DNA of 64,000 nt from an uncultured Clostridia bacterium (GCA_944349925.1 CALVNT010000008.1:1-64000), one strand, 5' to 3'. Shown: positions 7,631 to 17,142, counted from the first letter of the stretch. The notes: a model not told the origin generated them from the sequence alone. Numbers and translations: made by a program.

Positions 7631-8707
7631 ATGAGAATTGTAACAAGTGAAAGTGTTAATGTTGGTCACCCAGACAAAACTTGTGATATTATAGCCGACT
7701 CTTTTTTAGATGAAGCTTTAAAACAAGATAAAGATAGTCAAATGGCTGTTGAATGTGCTATTAAAAACGACAAACTTTTTATTTATGGCGAAGCCACAAC
7801 AAAGGCAAATATTGATTATGATAAAATTGCTAGAGATGTTTTAAAAGATATTGGTTATAAAAATGATTTTAAAATTATCAAGGAAATTAGTATACAAAGT
7901 CCTGAAATAAACAAAGCAGTTGTTGGAAAAAAATTAAAAGCAAACGACCAGGGGATTGTTTTTGGTTATGCGACAAACGAAACTAAAGAGTTTATGCCTT
8001 TGCCACTAGTTGTTGCGCATAAGCTTATGATGAAATATGAAAAGTTTAGGCGTCTGCGTGATGATTTTTTTGCCGACGCTAAAAGTCAAGTTTCCGTCCT
8101 TTATGACGATTTGCCAAAAGAAATAACAGAGGTGATTATCAGTGTTTCTCATAGCGATAATATTTCTCTTGCAAGACTTAGAAAGACAATAAAAAGTGAA
8201 ATAGTTTTGCCAATTCTTGAAGAATATAAAAATTTGGCAAAAAATGTTAAAATTTTGATAAATTCTGGCGGTAAATTTACAATCTGGGGAAGTTTTGCCG
8301 ATAGTGGTTGTGTTGGTAGGAAAATTGTTGTTGATACTTATGGCGGAGAAGGTAAAGTCGGCGGTGGGTGTTTCAGTTCAAAGAATGCGACAAAAATAGA
8401 TAGGTCAGGTGCTTATTATGCTAGAAAAGTTGCAAAAAATGTTGTTGCTCATGGCTATGCTGATAAATGTGAAATAGGACTTAGTTATGCCATTGGTGTT
8501 GCAGAGCCTATCAGTGTTTCAGTTGATTGTTTTAAAACAAATAAAATATCTATCGAAAAAATACAAGCGTATATAAAACAAAACTTTGACTTTAATGTCC
8601 AAAACATTATAACCGAACTAGATCTTTTAAAACCTATTTATAAACAAACCGCTTGCTTTGGCCATTTTGGAAGAGAAGACTTCAGCTGGGAAAAAATTGA
8701 AAAGTAA
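7631..8707 (+). CDS. metK: S-adenosylmethionine synthetase
   Basis: Joins methionine and ATP to make SAM. The family signatures are clear: 'SESVNVGHPDKTCD' at the N-terminus, 'NDQGIVFGYATNET', 'KSQVSVLYDD', the phosphate loop 'GGGCFSSKNATKIDRS' and 'AYAIGVAEP'-like and 'FGHFGR' segments near the end. At 358 aa it is shorter than the usual 380-400. The loop usually written G-P-x-G-D-x-G reads G-S-F-A-D-S-G and GGGAFSGKD reads GGGCFSSKN, so it belongs to a divergent branch. The start chosen is the ATG after AAAGGAGGT; the upstream extension overlaps the attenuator. Feedback control by the leader riboswitch is expected. Confidence 0.95.
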   Translation: MRIVTSESVNVGHPDKTCDIIADSFLDEALKQDKDSQMAVECAIKNDKLFIYGEATTKANIDYDKIARDVLKDIGYKNDFKIIKEISIQSPEINKAVVGKKLKANDQGIVFGYATNETKEFMPLPLVVAHKLMMKYEKFRRLRDDFFADAKSQVSVLYDDLPKEITEVIISVSHSDNISLARLRKTIKSEIVLPILEEYKNLAKNVKILINSGGKFTIWGSFADSGCVGRKIVVDTYGGEGKVGGGCFSSKNATKIDRSGAYYARKVAKNVVAHGYADKCEIGLSYAIGVAEPISVSVDCFKTNKISIEKIQAYIKQNFDFNVQNIITELDLLKPIYKQTACFGHFGREDFSWEKIEK

Positions 8708-8730
8708 TTTTATTATTTTTAAATTTTTTA

Positions 8731-8759
8731 TTGTTTAAATAATCTTTTTTTGCTATAAT
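8731..8759 (+). promoter_or_regulatory. Promoter of mtaB
   Basis: TTGTTT and TATAAT with a 17-bp spacer, ending seven bases before the mtaB ATG. The transcript would be almost leaderless, as no ribosome-binding site fits between. Confidence 0.6.
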
Positions 8760-8765
8760 GCTTGC

Positions 8766-10025
8766 ATGAAAATCTGTGTTTTGACTTTAGGATGTAAAGT
8801 AAATAAATATGAAAGTGATGTTATAATGCATGACCTTGAACAAAAGGGCCATGAAGTATTTGATGTTTTAAAGGAAGCTGATGCATATATTATAAACACT
8901 TGTGCAGTTACGGGAGAAGCCGAAAAAAAATCTAGGCAAATGGTTGCTAGATGCAGAAAATTTAACAAAGATGCAAAAATCTTGGTTTGTGGCTGTGCTA
9001 GTCAAAATAATGCTATTCAATTTGAAGAAAAAAATGTTGATTTTATCTGTGGAACAGCTAAAAAACAATTTATTCCGCTTTATTTAGAAACAATTTTTAA
9101 TGGGTTAAAAGAAAAGCAAAATTTTGTTTTGCCGGAAGTTTATGAGCAAGGTCTATTTGCCAAACAGAGTCGCACAAGAGCATATATCAAGGTTCAAGAT
9201 GGGTGTAATAATTTTTGTTCATATTGTATAATTCCTTATTTGCGTGGAAGAAGTCGTTCTCGATCATTAAGTTCAATTCTAGAAGAAGTTAAAACTTTGC
9301 CAGACGATGTTAAAGAAATCATTTTAACAGGAATAAATGTTACAGATTTTAAAATCGACGGCAAAAGTGGGCTTATTGATTTGCTTGAAAAATTAGACGA
9401 ATTTGGAAAAAGAATTAGACTTTCTTCATTAGAAGAAACTTTGGTTGATGAAAATTTTGTAGAAAGACTTTCAAAACTAAAAAATTTTTGTCCACATTTT
9501 CATCTCTCTTTGCAAAGCGGAAGTGATAGTGTGTTAAAACGAATGAATAGAAAATACACTACAAAACAATTTTTGGACTCCGTAAATTTGATAAGAAAAT
9601 ATTTTCCTATGCCTGCAATCACTACAGATATTATTGTTGGCTTTCCAACTGAAACTGAGGAAAATTTTAAAGAAAGCTATGATTTTATTGAAAAAGTTGC
9701 TTTTTCCGCTCTTCATATCTTTCAATATTCTTCTAGAGATGGGACAGTAGCATCTAAAATGCCTGACCTACCTTCTTCAATAAAAAAAGAAAGAGCAAAA
9801 ATTTTGGAGCAATTAGATGAAAATTTACGAAAAAAATTTATAACGAAAAATAAATTTGCAAATGTTTTAATAGAAGAAAAAGAGGATCAATATTATATTG
9901 GTTATAGCGAAAATTACATAAAATGTTATATTAAATCAGATGAAAATTTGATAAATAAAATAGTTAAAGTTAAGATATTAGAACCTTTTCTTGATGGAGC
10001 TTTAGCGCAACTTTTGGAAAATTAA
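8766..10025 (+). CDS. mtaB: tRNA t6A37 methylthiotransferase
   Basis: A radical-SAM methylthiotransferase that adds a methylthio group to t6A37 of tRNAs reading ANN codons. The N-terminal UPF0004 domain has three cluster cysteines ('LGCKVN', 'NTCAVT', 'CGCASQ'), the radical-SAM motif is 'DGCNNFCSYCIIPYLRGR', and a TRAM-like domain ends the protein. At 419 aa it matches MtaB rather than MiaB or RimO. In many Firmicutes mtaB follows dnaJ and precedes rpsU; here mtaB-rpsU is intact but faces the dnaJ operon. The product tsaD, which makes the t6A substrate, is also in the window at 19 kb. Confidence 0.93.
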   Translation: MKICVLTLGCKVNKYESDVIMHDLEQKGHEVFDVLKEADAYIINTCAVTGEAEKKSRQMVARCRKFNKDAKILVCGCASQNNAIQFEEKNVDFICGTAKKQFIPLYLETIFNGLKEKQNFVLPEVYEQGLFAKQSRTRAYIKVQDGCNNFCSYCIIPYLRGRSRSRSLSSILEEVKTLPDDVKEIILTGINVTDFKIDGKSGLIDLLEKLDEFGKRIRLSSLEETLVDENFVERLSKLKNFCPHFHLSLQSGSDSVLKRMNRKYTTKQFLDSVNLIRKYFPMPAITTDIIVGFPTETEENFKESYDFIEKVAFSALHIFQYSSRDGTVASKMPDLPSSIKKERAKILEQLDENLRKKFITKNKFANVLIEEKEDQYYIGYSENYIKCYIKSDENLINKIVKVKILEPFLDGALAQLLEN

Positions 10026-10042
10026 AAAGTTTGAAAAAATTC

Positions 10043-10071
10043 TTGACTTTTTAAATGGTTAACAATATAAT
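10043..10071 (+). promoter_or_regulatory. Promoter of rpsU-rplS
   Basis: TTGACT and TATAAT separated by 17 bp, a near-consensus strong promoter 36 bp before the rpsU start. Confidence 0.8.
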
Positions 10072-10106
10072 ATAAAAGAACTTTATATTGAAAGGTGGTG
10101 AGAAGA

Positions 10107-10289
10107 TTGACAACTGTTAAAGTAGGCGAAAACGAAAGTCTTGAAAGTGCTCTTAAGAGATTTAAAAGAAAATGCCAAAAAGACGGTATCATTGGCGATA
10201 TCAGAAAAAAAGAAGCCTATGATAAGCCAAGCGTTGCTAAGAAAAAGAAACGCGAAGCAGCTCGTAAAAGAGCAAGAAAAAGAGGTTAA
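10107..10289 (+). CDS. rpsU: 30S ribosomal protein S21
   Basis: A 60-aa, very basic protein of the S21 family: '[24 protein letters not shown]' style N-terminus (seen in short pieces [11 protein letters not shown] and KRFKRKCQ) and a Lys/Arg tail. The start is the TTG spaced six to seven bases after AAAGGTGGTG; two upstream GTG codons lie inside the ribosome site. It is co-transcribed with rplS 46 bp downstream from a strong promoter. Pairing with rplS is uncommon, since rplS usually sits with rimM and trmD. Confidence 0.95.
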   Translation: MTTVKVGENESLESALKRFKRKCQKDGIIGDIRKKEAYDKPSVAKKKKREAARKRARKRG

Positions 10290-10335
10290 TCATCTTTAAT
10301 TATATTTGATTGCAAAATCTTAAAAGGAGAATATT

Positions 10336-10683
10336 ATGTCAAACATTATCGACCAAATCGAAAAAGAAAACATGAAAGAAAATGTTGCTCAGTTTAATAT
10401 TGGCGATACAGTTAAAGTTGGCGTTAAAATCAAAGAAGGCGATAAAGAAAGAATTCAAGCTTTTGAAGGTGTTGTTATCGCTAGAAAAAATGGCGGAATT
10501 AGAGAAACTTTTACTGTAAGAAAAATTTCAAACGGTGTTGGTGTTGAAAGAACTTTCCCTGTTCATTCTCCACTTGTTGCAAGTGTTGAAGTTGTAAGAA
10601 AAGGTATGCCAAGAAGAGCTAAACTTTATTATGTTAGAGAACTTACTGGTAAAGCAGCAAAAATTAAATCTGCTGACAACTAA
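10336..10683 (+). CDS. rplS: 50S ribosomal protein L19
   Basis: A 115-aa protein with the L19 hallmarks: '[16 protein letters not shown]', '[16 protein letters not shown]', '[17 protein letters not shown]' and '[18 protein letters not shown]'. It stabilises the 30S-50S interface. A strong AAAAGGAG site precedes the ATG. It ends the rpsU-rplS unit, with a strong terminator ~90 bp downstream. The usual neighbours rpsP, rimM and trmD are absent, so the gene has been relocated relative to the common Firmicutes order. Confidence 0.96.
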   Translation: MSNIIDQIEKENMKENVAQFNIGDTVKVGVKIKEGDKERIQAFEGVVIARKNGGIRETFTVRKISNGVGVERTFPVHSPLVASVEVVRKGMPRRAKLYYVRELTGKAAKIKSADN

Positions 10684-10772
10684 TTTAAATTTTAAAACAA
10701 TTAAAAAAACACATTTAACTTATCCCCTAATAGTTGGGTAAAAATTTAATAATTGTATCAGTACATTTTGGG

Positions 10773-10799
10773 TCCGGTATTTTACCGGACTCATTTTTA
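10773..10799 (+). terminator. Terminator after rplS
   Basis: GTCCGGTA and TACCGGAC form a perfect 8-bp stem with a TTT loop, followed by TCATTTTT. Confidence 0.9.
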
Positions 10800-10801
10800 A
10801 T

Positions 10802-11017
10802 TTAAGCATAATTTTCGTTGCTGTTATAGTATATATACTTTAGTTTGTCAATGTAATCGTCAACACTCTCAAACTTTTCGACAAATAACATTTTAGTTTT
10901 AAGTTTATCAAAGATAGTTTTTGAAATACCATTGTTTAAACAATTTCTTTTACGTTGAAACCTTTCCCAAACTAAGGCATCTAACCTTTTTTCTAACCAC
11001 CTTCTTTTCTTATTCAC
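10802..11017 (-). pseudogene. IS3-family transposase C-terminal remnant
   Basis: A 71-aa frame whose sequence follows the end of the IS3-type DDE transposase: 'RKRNCLNNG', then 'FDKLKTKMLF' where intact copies have S-R-K-G-N-C-x-D-N and F-F-x-x-L-K-x-E, and a final 'YIYYNSNE' corresponding to Y-I-x-Y-Y-N. The catalytic Glu of the F-F-G-x-L-K-x-E region is changed to K-T-K. The N-terminus and inverted repeats are missing. It lies exactly at the junction between mtaB-rpsU-rplS and the convergent dnaJ operon, a plausible rearrangement breakpoint. Confidence 0.5.
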
Positions 11018-11138
11018 AAAGATATTTTATAGCAGTTTCAATGTAAGACAAACTATGTTCACGCAAATCTATTATATTTTAAATTTTAAATTCATGACTA
11101 AATATTTTATATTATTTCTTTTTGTCTTTATTAAAAAA

Positions 11139-11177
11139 GTGAGCCTCCTAAAGTTGTTTAACCTTTGGAGCTCACTT
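11139..11177 (-). terminator. Terminator of the hrcA-grpE-dnaK-dnaJ operon
   Basis: AGTGAGC pairs with GCTCACT and the stem continues through TCC/GGA and AAAG/CTTT with two bulges. On the minus strand six T follow. Confidence 0.8.
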
Positions 11178-11196
11178 CAATTTTATAAATAGTCTT

Positions 11197-12321
11197 TTAT
11201 TTATTCATTTTTTTGAGATACGCACTGTATTTTGTATAATCAGAATCATTATAAGCGCTAGCAATATTTTGTAAAAATTCCTTAGTGTTTTTGTTTAAAG
11301 ACTTTGGACATTCCGCTTTTATTGTGACAAGCAAATCTCCATATTTATCTTTATTCAAAATTTTTACACCTCTACCTTTAAGTCTCATAACAGTTCCACT
11401 TGGAGTAAGTTCAGGAATTGTTAAAGAATAATTTCCGTTTAAAGTTGGCACATCAACTCTGCCACCTAAAAGCGTAGTCGTGAAAGGAATATATAGATCC
11501 ATATATAAATCATTGCCTTTTCTAGTTAAAATATTGTGTTGACCGACTGATATATGGATATTCAAATCGCCATTGATGCCGTCTTTTAAAGGAGCGTTTC
11601 CTTCCCCTCTCATTCGCAAAGTCTGACCATTGTCAATACCAGCAGGAATTTTAACTTTAACAGTTTTTTGAACTCGTTTATAGCCTTTTCCAGAGCAAGC
11701 ATCGCATTTTTCTTTAACGATTTTACCCGTTCCTTCACATTTTGGGCAAACGCTTTCTCTTATGGTAGTGCCAAACATTGTGCTTTGTTGAAAGCGAACT
11801 CTACCAGAACCTTGACAGTTAGTACAAGTTGTAAACTCTCTGCCATTTTTTGCTCCAGTTCCATTACATTGAGAGCATTTTTCAATTTTACCAATAGTAA
11901 TATTTTTTTCTACTCCAAAGCAAGCTTCTTCAAATGTTAAATTTAAACTGATATCAATATCTTCACCTCTCTGCATAGTTCTAGTGCCGCTTCTAGAACC
12001 GCCAAAAGCCGAAAAGATGTCGGAAAAAATATCTGAAAATCCGCCACTTCCACCAAAGAAGTCTCCAAAGCCACCGCTTGCACCTGCACCACTAAAAGGA
12101 TTTCCTTCGGCAGAGCCATATTGGTCATAATTCGCCCTTTTTGTAGGGTCGCCCAAAACTTCATAAGCTTCATTTATTTCTTTAAACTTATTAGCAGCTT
12201 CTTCAGTTTTATTTAAATCTGGGTGATATTTCTTAGCAAGCCTACGATAAGCAGATTTAATTTCGTCTTCACTTGCCGATTTATCAACACCGAGTATTGA
12301 ATAATAATCTTTGTTTGCCAT
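11197..12321 (-). CDS. dnaJ: Chaperone protein DnaJ
   Basis: Hsp40 co-chaperone that delivers substrates to DnaK and stimulates its ATPase. The J domain (1-70) has the H-P-D triad in 'KKYHPDLNK'. A Gly/Phe/Ser-rich linker follows ('[13 protein letters not shown]'). Four zinc-binding C-x-x-C-x-G-x-G repeats are intact ([32 protein letters not shown]), then the client-binding C-terminal domains. 374 aa is the normal size. It is the last gene of the heat-shock operon, 18 bp after dnaK, and is followed by a strong terminator. Expression should follow HrcA/CIRCE control. Confidence 0.97.
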   Translation of the reverse strand: MANKDYYSILGVDKSASEDEIKSAYRRLAKKYHPDLNKTEEAANKFKEINEAYEVLGDPTKRANYDQYGSAEGNPFSGAGASGGFGDFFGGSGGFSDIFSDIFSAFGGSRSGTRTMQRGEDIDISLNLTFEEACFGVEKNITIGKIEKCSQCNGTGAKNGREFTTCTNCQGSGRVRFQQSTMFGTTIRESVCPKCEGTGKIVKEKCDACSGKGYKRVQKTVKVKIPAGIDNGQTLRMRGEGNAPLKDGINGDLNIHISVGQHNILTRKGNDLYMDLYIPFTTTLLGGRVDVPTLNGNYSLTIPELTPSGTVMRLKGRGVKILNKDKYGDLLVTIKAECPKSLNKNTKEFLQNIASAYNDSDYTKYSAYLKKMNK

Positions 12322-12339
12322 AACAGTCCTTTTTATAAA

Positions 12340-14175
12340 TTAGTCAACAACGACTTCAGGGTCTCCGTCTGTAGAACCATTTCCGCCATTGTTTCCGTCG
12401 TTATTACCGCCGTTACCATTAGGGTCAGTATTAGGATTTGCACTTTGATACATTTTTGAAACTATACCATTTGAAGTAGCTGTAAGTTCATCAAGAGCCT
12501 TTTTGACAACTTCAATATCATCACTTTCGAATTCTTTCTTTGCTTTTTCGATTGCGTCTTGAAGTTTTTTCTTATCTTCATCGTTTAATTTGTCGCCATT
12601 TTCTTTAAGCATTTTTTCTAGTCCATAGACCATATTGTCAGCCTGGTTCTTTGTTTCAACAAGCTCTTTTCTCTTTTTATCTTCTTCAGCATGAGCTTCG
12701 GCTTCTTTAATTGCTTTTTCTATATCTTCTTCTTTAAGATTTGAAGATGCAGTGATAGTAATATTTTGTTCCTTATTTGTTCCAAGGTCTTTAGCAGAAA
12801 CTTTTACAATACCATTTGCATCGATATCAAAAGTAACTTCGATTTGAGGAACTCCTCTTGGAGCAGGTGGAATATCAGAAAGTTGGAATCTACCCAAAGT
12901 TTTATTTTGAGCAGCAAATTCTCTTTCCCCTTGTAAAACGTGAATATCTACGCCCGGTTGATTATCAACTGCAGTAGAAAAGATTTGAGATTTTTTAGTA
13001 GGGATAGTAGTATTTCTTTCAATAAGTTTTGTAAATACTCCTCCCAAAGTTTCAATACCAAGAGAAAGTGGAGTTACATCAAGAAGAAGAACATCTTTAA
13101 CTTCTCCGCCTAAAACACCAGCTTGAATAGCAGCTCCAACAGCTACACATTCGTCAGGGTTAATGCCTTTGTAAGGTTCTTTTCCAGTGAATGCTTTAAC
13201 AGCTTCTTGAACAGCAGGGATACGAGTTGAACCACCAACCAAAATAACTTTATCAATTTGGCTAGTGCTAAGTTTAGCGTCGCTAAGAGCGCGTTTTGAG
13301 CAATCGATAGTTTCTTTAACAAGATCTTCAGTTATTGAATCAAATTTAGCTCTAGTAAGTTCATATTCCATATGTTTAGGACCAGTAGCGTCAGCAGAAA
13401 TAAAAGGGAGAGAAATTGTTGTTTTTGGAGTAGCTGAAAGGTCGATTTTAGCCTTTTCTGCAGCTTCCTTTAATCTCTGCATAGCAAGTTTATCACTAGT
13501 AAGATCAATATTGTTTGTCTTTTTAAATTCTTCAACTAACAAGTCGATAATTCTGTTATCAAAATCATCTCCACCAAGACGAGTATTACCATTAGTAGAT
13601 AAAACTTCAAAAACGCCGTCACCTATTTCAAGAATAGAAACATCGAAAGTTCCACCACCAAGGTCATAAACTAAAATTTTTTGATTAGCATTTTCGCCTT
13701 TATCAAGTCCATAAGCAAGAGCAGCAGCAGTAGGTTCATTGATAATTCTTAAAACTTCAAGCCCTGCAATTTTACCAGCATCTTTAGTAGCTTGACGCTG
13801 AGAGTCGTTAAAGTAAGCAGGAACAGTAATAACAGCTTGATTTACAGTTCCACCCAAATAGCTTTCAGCATCAGCCTTAAGTTTTGACAAAATCATAGCT
13901 GAAATTTCTTGTGGAGTATATTCTTTTCCATTTAATTTTACTTTATAATTTGTTCCCATCTCTCTTTTGATTGATTGAACAGTGTTTTCTGCATTAACAA
14001 TTGCTTGTCTTTTTGCAACTTTACCAACAAGCCTTTCCCCTTCTTTAGTATAAGCAACAACAGAAGGTGTTGTTCTGTCTCCTTCAGCATTTGCAATAAC
14101 GGTTGGTTTTCCACCTTCCATAACCGCAACGCAAGAATTTGTTGTACCTAAGTCAATTCCAATAATTTTTCCCAT
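12340..14175 (-). CDS. dnaK: Chaperone protein DnaK (Hsp70)
   Basis: ATP-dependent Hsp70 chaperone, 611 aa. The ATPase domain begins '[17 protein letters not shown]', with phosphate loop '[14 protein letters not shown]' and '[13 protein letters not shown]'. The substrate domain follows and the tail is Asn/Gly-rich (~30 residues) ending E-V-V-V-D, close to the usual EEVD-like end. The start is the ATG of M-G-K after AAGGAGGG, which overlaps the grpE stop; a 29-codon upstream extension has no ribosome site. It works with GrpE and DnaJ encoded on either side. Confidence 0.97.
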   Translation of the reverse strand: MGKIIGIDLGTTNSCVAVMEGGKPTVIANAEGDRTTPSVVAYTKEGERLVGKVAKRQAIVNAENTVQSIKREMGTNYKVKLNGKEYTPQEISAMILSKLKADAESYLGGTVNQAVITVPAYFNDSQRQATKDAGKIAGLEVLRIINEPTAAALAYGLDKGENANQKILVYDLGGGTFDVSILEIGDGVFEVLSTNGNTRLGGDDFDNRIIDLLVEEFKKTNNIDLTSDKLAMQRLKEAAEKAKIDLSATPKTTISLPFISADATGPKHMEYELTRAKFDSITEDLVKETIDCSKRALSDAKLSTSQIDKVILVGGSTRIPAVQEAVKAFTGKEPYKGINPDECVAVGAAIQAGVLGGEVKDVLLLDVTPLSLGIETLGGVFTKLIERNTTIPTKKSQIFSTAVDNQPGVDIHVLQGEREFAAQNKTLGRFQLSDIPPAPRGVPQIEVTFDIDANGIVKVSAKDLGTNKEQNITITASSNLKEEDIEKAIKEAEAHAEEDKKRKELVETKNQADNMVYGLEKMLKENGDKLNDEDKKKLQDAIEKAKKEFESDDIEVVKKALDELTATSNGIVSKMYQSANPNTDPNGNGGNNDGNNGGNGSTDGDPEVVVD

Positions 14176-14179
14176 AATA

Positions 14180-14872
14180 TTAACCCTCCTTTTTATTGAC
14201 GATGACTTTTGCATATCTAATAACTTTGCCGTTAAAGGTGTAACCAGCTTGATATTCATCAACGATCACATCATTTTCTTTATCCGCAACATTTAAAACG
14301 GCGATAACATTGTGGACATGTGGGTTATATTTTTCTCCCACCGATTCTATTTTTTCGACCCCCAAATTTTTTAAAGCGTCAATGATTTTATTTTCAATCA
14401 TTTCAACACCTTTTAAAATTTCTTGATCGTTAATAGATTTTTTTGCTTCTTTAAATGTATCAAGACAAGGCAAAAACACTTCAATTACTGATGCCTGCCC
14501 TGCGATTTTGGCTTGTTTGATATCTTCGATGGCATGACGCCTAAAGTTTTCAAAGTCTGCCTGAATCTGTTTTGCTAACGCAAGATAATCGTCATTGCTA
14601 TCTTTTTCATTATTTTCTTCTTTGCATGCGCACTCGTCACAGCTTTCTTTTTCACAATCGCAAGAATGGTTATCATTACCCTTTTCTTCGAAACCTTCGT
14701 CAGAATTTTTCTTACAATGTTTTATGTGATTATCTTTGCCGTGACAGCATTTTTCTTCATTTTCACAGTCACAATCTTCATTACATTTGTGATTTTCATC
14801 ACATCTGCAATCATTTTCACAATCGCAGTCATGAGCGCAATCACATTTTTTTTCTTCATCCTGTTTTGCCAT
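14180..14872 (-). CDS. grpE: GrpE nucleotide exchange factor with a cysteine-rich N-terminal extension
   Basis: GrpE releases ADP from DnaK. Residues ~95-230 are a normal GrpE: long helix ('[21 protein letters not shown]'-type, in short FENFRRHA), then the beta domain with '[20 protein letters not shown]' features and '[20 protein letters not shown]'. Residues 10-83 are unusual: 17 cysteines and six histidines in an acidic setting, mostly as C-D-C, D-C-x-C and C-x-x-C-x-C clusters (14624-14845). Ordinary GrpE N-termini are acidic and disordered but have few or no cysteines. The tail could bind Zn, Cu or Fe or respond to redox, which is inference. The gene lies between hrcA and dnaK, so it is the sole operon GrpE. 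Confidence 0.95.
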   Translation of the reverse strand: MAKQDEEKKCDCAHDCDCENDCRCDENHKCNEDCDCENEEKCCHGKDNHIKHCKKNSDEGFEEKGNDNHSCDCEKESCDECACKEENNEKDSNDDYLALAKQIQADFENFRRHAIEDIKQAKIAGQASVIEVFLPCLDTFKEAKKSINDQEILKGVEMIENKIIDALKNLGVEKIESVGEKYNPHVHNVIAVLNVADKENDVIVDEYQAGYTFNGKVIRYAKVIVNKKEG

Positions 14873-15865
14873 TTATTCTCCTTTTAAATCTTTTAAGCTA
14901 TCAACCACAACTTTTAAAGCAGATGCAATAGAAGCATAATCCATTCTCTGTGGTCCAATAACTCCAATCGAAGCAAGTTTATTTCCGTTAACTGTAATAG
15001 GTGCTTTCATGATCGAACAATCATCATCTTCTTTAGCAAGTTCCACTTCAATTTCTTGCCCTTTGACGTCCATGATAGAAGCGAGCTTTTCTTCATCATC
15101 TAAAACATTTAAGATTTTTTTTGCACTTTCTATATCTTTATGTTCTAGAAGTTTTGCACTGCCTTCTCTACGAATGTCAATTAGTCTTTTTTGGTTTAAC
15201 TTTTTCAATCCGCAAATTAAAGTATTTACCACATTTTCGAAAGCATGAATTTCATTTTGCATACCTTCTTCAAGTTGGTCAATATTTTCAATCATAAAGC
15301 CAACCGTTTCACCTTTGAAATTTTTAGTAAGATAGTTGGACGCATCTAAACATTCTTCAGCAGAAGCTGACAAATCCATGGTTTGTGAAATGTAACCCGA
15401 GCGCGTTCCAATAAGAACCATAACTTTTTGGTCAAGAAGAGGAATGATTTTAAATTCGTCAAGCACCAGATTTTCTATTCCGTCCATTACAACAACTGTT
15501 GGATAGTTTGTAGCATGAGATACAATTTTTGCAATTGAAGAAACGATTTCTGTTAAAGAATTTGTTCTAGAAGAAATAACATTTTTGACTTCTTCAAGCT
15601 CTTTGTTAGATGCAACAGTTGATGAGAGCAAATTTTCTACATAATATCTGTATCCTTGTACAGTAGGAATTCTGCCTCCCGAAGTATGGAGCTGTTTTAA
15701 GTATCCCATAGCCTCTAGAGCATTAAGTTCATTGCGCAAAGTAGCAGTTGAACAATCAAGCTTTGCCTTTTCTTTAACAAGTCCACTAGTTATTGGCGAA
15801 CAATCTTTGATGTATTCTTCAATAGCCATACACAAAATTTGATTTTTTCTATCTGAAAGTTGCAT
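14873..15865 (-). CDS. hrcA: Heat-inducible transcription repressor HrcA
   Basis: Represses class I heat-shock genes by binding CIRCE. The N-terminal winged helix reads 'DRKNQILCMAIEEYI' and 'DCSTATLRNELNALEAMGYL', with the family signature 'GRIPTVQGYRYYV' just after it; GAF-like and dimerisation parts follow to 330 aa. The start is the ATG after GAGGT, rather than a start 12 codons upstream inside the operator. It is the first gene of the operon and lies just downstream of a CIRCE element, so it is autoregulated. Its stop abuts the grpE start. Confidence 0.95.
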   Translation of the reverse strand: MQLSDRKNQILCMAIEEYIKDCSPITSGLVKEKAKLDCSTATLRNELNALEAMGYLKQLHTSGGRIPTVQGYRYYVENLLSSTVASNKELEEVKNVISSRTNSLTEIVSSIAKIVSHATNYPTVVVMDGIENLVLDEFKIIPLLDQKVMVLIGTRSGYISQTMDLSASAEECLDASNYLTKNFKGETVGFMIENIDQLEEGMQNEIHAFENVVNTLICGLKKLNQKRLIDIRREGSAKLLEHKDIESAKKILNVLDDEEKLASIMDVKGQEIEVELAKEDDDCSIMKAPITVNGNKLASIGVIGPQRMDYASIASALKVVVDSLKDLKGE

Positions 15866-15888
15866 AATGACCTCATTTTTCGACTTTT

Positions 15889-15915
15889 TTAGCACTCTCA
15901 ATCTTTTAGTGCTAG
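15889..15915. promoter_or_regulatory. CIRCE operator (HrcA binding site)
   Basis: TTAGCACTC, nine bases, TAGTGCTAG: seven of nine positions of the right half match the CIRCE consensus TTAGCACTC-N9-GAGTGCTAA. It begins right after the -10 box of the operon promoter. The right half also forms part of a perfect 14-bp palindrome TAGTGCTAGCACTA (15907-15920), which could supply an extra half-site. Confidence 0.92.
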
Positions 15916-15919
15916 CACT

Positions 15920-15948
15920 ATTATATGCAGTTTAAAAAAAATAGTCAA
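15920..15948 (-). promoter_or_regulatory. Promoter of the heat-shock operon
   Basis: On the minus strand TTGACT and TATAAT are 17 bp apart. The CIRCE operator starts immediately downstream, so HrcA would block initiation. Confidence 0.88.
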
Positions 15949-16035
15949 CTATTTTTGCCAAATTTTTAAAATTTTTTTGTCTTTAAAATTAAAATAAGTT
16001 TTTAGCCTTAAAATAAACTTTAGCCGATTATTGAA

Positions 16036-16064
16036 AAAGAGATTGAGTTAAATTAAATCTCTTT
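16036..16064 (-). terminator. Terminator between the 316-aa gene and hrcA
   Basis: AAAGAGATT and AATCTCTTT form a perfect 9-bp stem with an 11-nt loop; on the minus strand a T-tract follows. It insulates the heat-shock operon from the gene upstream. Confidence 0.75.
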
Positions 16065-16085
16065 CCAAAATAAAAATATAATGAT

Positions 16086-17036
16086 TTACATTTCCCCTTC
16101 ATTAAAATCGTTATCATCTGGATAACCATACAATCCGAGTTTATCCCCTAAAATTTTTTCATTTACCCAATCATTATAGAGAGACTTTTCTTTATAAGAC
16201 AAAGTTGAATCTTCAAGTAGGCATATAATTAAAAAACACTTTTTCATTAATTTTATATCTTGAAATTTAACTTTATTTAATTCGTTTTGAATTTTTTTTC
16301 GTGCAATGTCAAGAAATTCGTAGGCATACTCAGAAAAACTAAAGCCTTCGCTTTCATTTATTGCTTCCAACATCATGCCTCTTACATGAGGAATGACTTT
16401 AAAAAAAGTTTTCATATCAATTGATTTTATCAAATTAAGATTGTTAAAAACCTTAAAAGCTATTTCTTTTATTTTTTCGTTATACTCTATAGGTGTATTT
16501 ATCAATAAATAATATGGTATAAATAATAGCGAATTATCCTTAAAAGCAATTTTATTTGCAAAAAAATTAAAAATGTCACTATGCCCTAAAACAACTGAAT
16601 GTGTCGAAACAAGCCATGTTTCATACTTTCCATTTTCTTTTAAGCTCACCTTTTCCCATTCAATGTCAAAGCCAAAATTTGTCATTTCTTTATTGATAGA
16701 AAAACCATCAACAACCTCTCTTTCGACATATTGAACGGGCGCTTGAGAGTGAAGTTTACACTTTTTTCTAACAAAGTCAATACCTCTTTCTAAAAAAATT
16801 TGTTCGTAGTTGTCGGGAAGTTTAAAGGCAAGTTTATAGCCTATCTTGCTTCTATTAACCTCTTCAAAATATTTGTATCGTATTTGACCTATAGAGCCGT
16901 CATTTTTAACATAACAAAAAATATCATTTCTTGACTTGTTAATCTCATTTTGATTAGAAATAATATTATTGCCCATAGCCCGAGCAACCTTTTCTGGAAG
17001 AATAACAATATTGTTTATAAATTCTTTCATACCCAT
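16086..17036 (-). CDS. Hypothetical protein (316 aa)
   Basis: Not recognised. It is a soluble, Lys/Glu/Phe-rich protein without signal peptide or membrane helix. Residues 1-110 look mixed alpha/beta and the C-terminal half is mainly helical. The end is acidic ('YPDDNDFNEGEM'). A ribosome site is weak and the M-G-M start could equally be the second Met. It stands alone between trhP and the heat-shock operon, with its own terminator. Codon use looks like the neighbours. Some of the sequence ('WEKVSLKENGKYETWLVSTH') resembles small-molecule or cyclic-nucleotide sensing proteins only vaguely, so no function is proposed. Confidence 0.7.
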   Translation of the reverse strand: MGMKEFINNIVILPEKVARAMGNNIISNQNEINKSRNDIFCYVKNDGSIGQIRYKYFEEVNRSKIGYKLAFKLPDNYEQIFLERGIDFVRKKCKLHSQAPVQYVEREVVDGFSINKEMTNFGFDIEWEKVSLKENGKYETWLVSTHSVVLGHSDIFNFFANKIAFKDNSLLFIPYYLLINTPIEYNEKIKEIAFKVFNNLNLIKSIDMKTFFKVIPHVRGMMLEAINESEGFSFSEYAYEFLDIARKKIQNELNKVKFQDIKLMKKCFLIICLLEDSTLSYKEKSLYNDWVNEKILGDKLGLYGYPDDNDFNEGEM

Positions 17037-17142
17037 ATCTTACCATATCTTTTAAATTTTGTCAATTTTGACATTTTTCATTAGTAAAATCTAAAATTTA
17101 AATAGAAAAGGCACATTAAGTAACGATTTTTTCTATAATTGT

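Noticed and set aside
13265-13669. Antisense open frame across dnaK
   Set aside because: Long shadow frames are expected opposite a conserved AT-rich gene; no ribosome site and no recognisable protein.
14572-14931. Antisense open frames across grpE
   Set aside because: They are shadows of the Cys/Asp-rich grpE extension, hydrophobic by complement, with no independent support.
16086-17036. Assigning the 316-aa protein to a known sensor family
   Set aside because: Only vague resemblance; no motif supports it.
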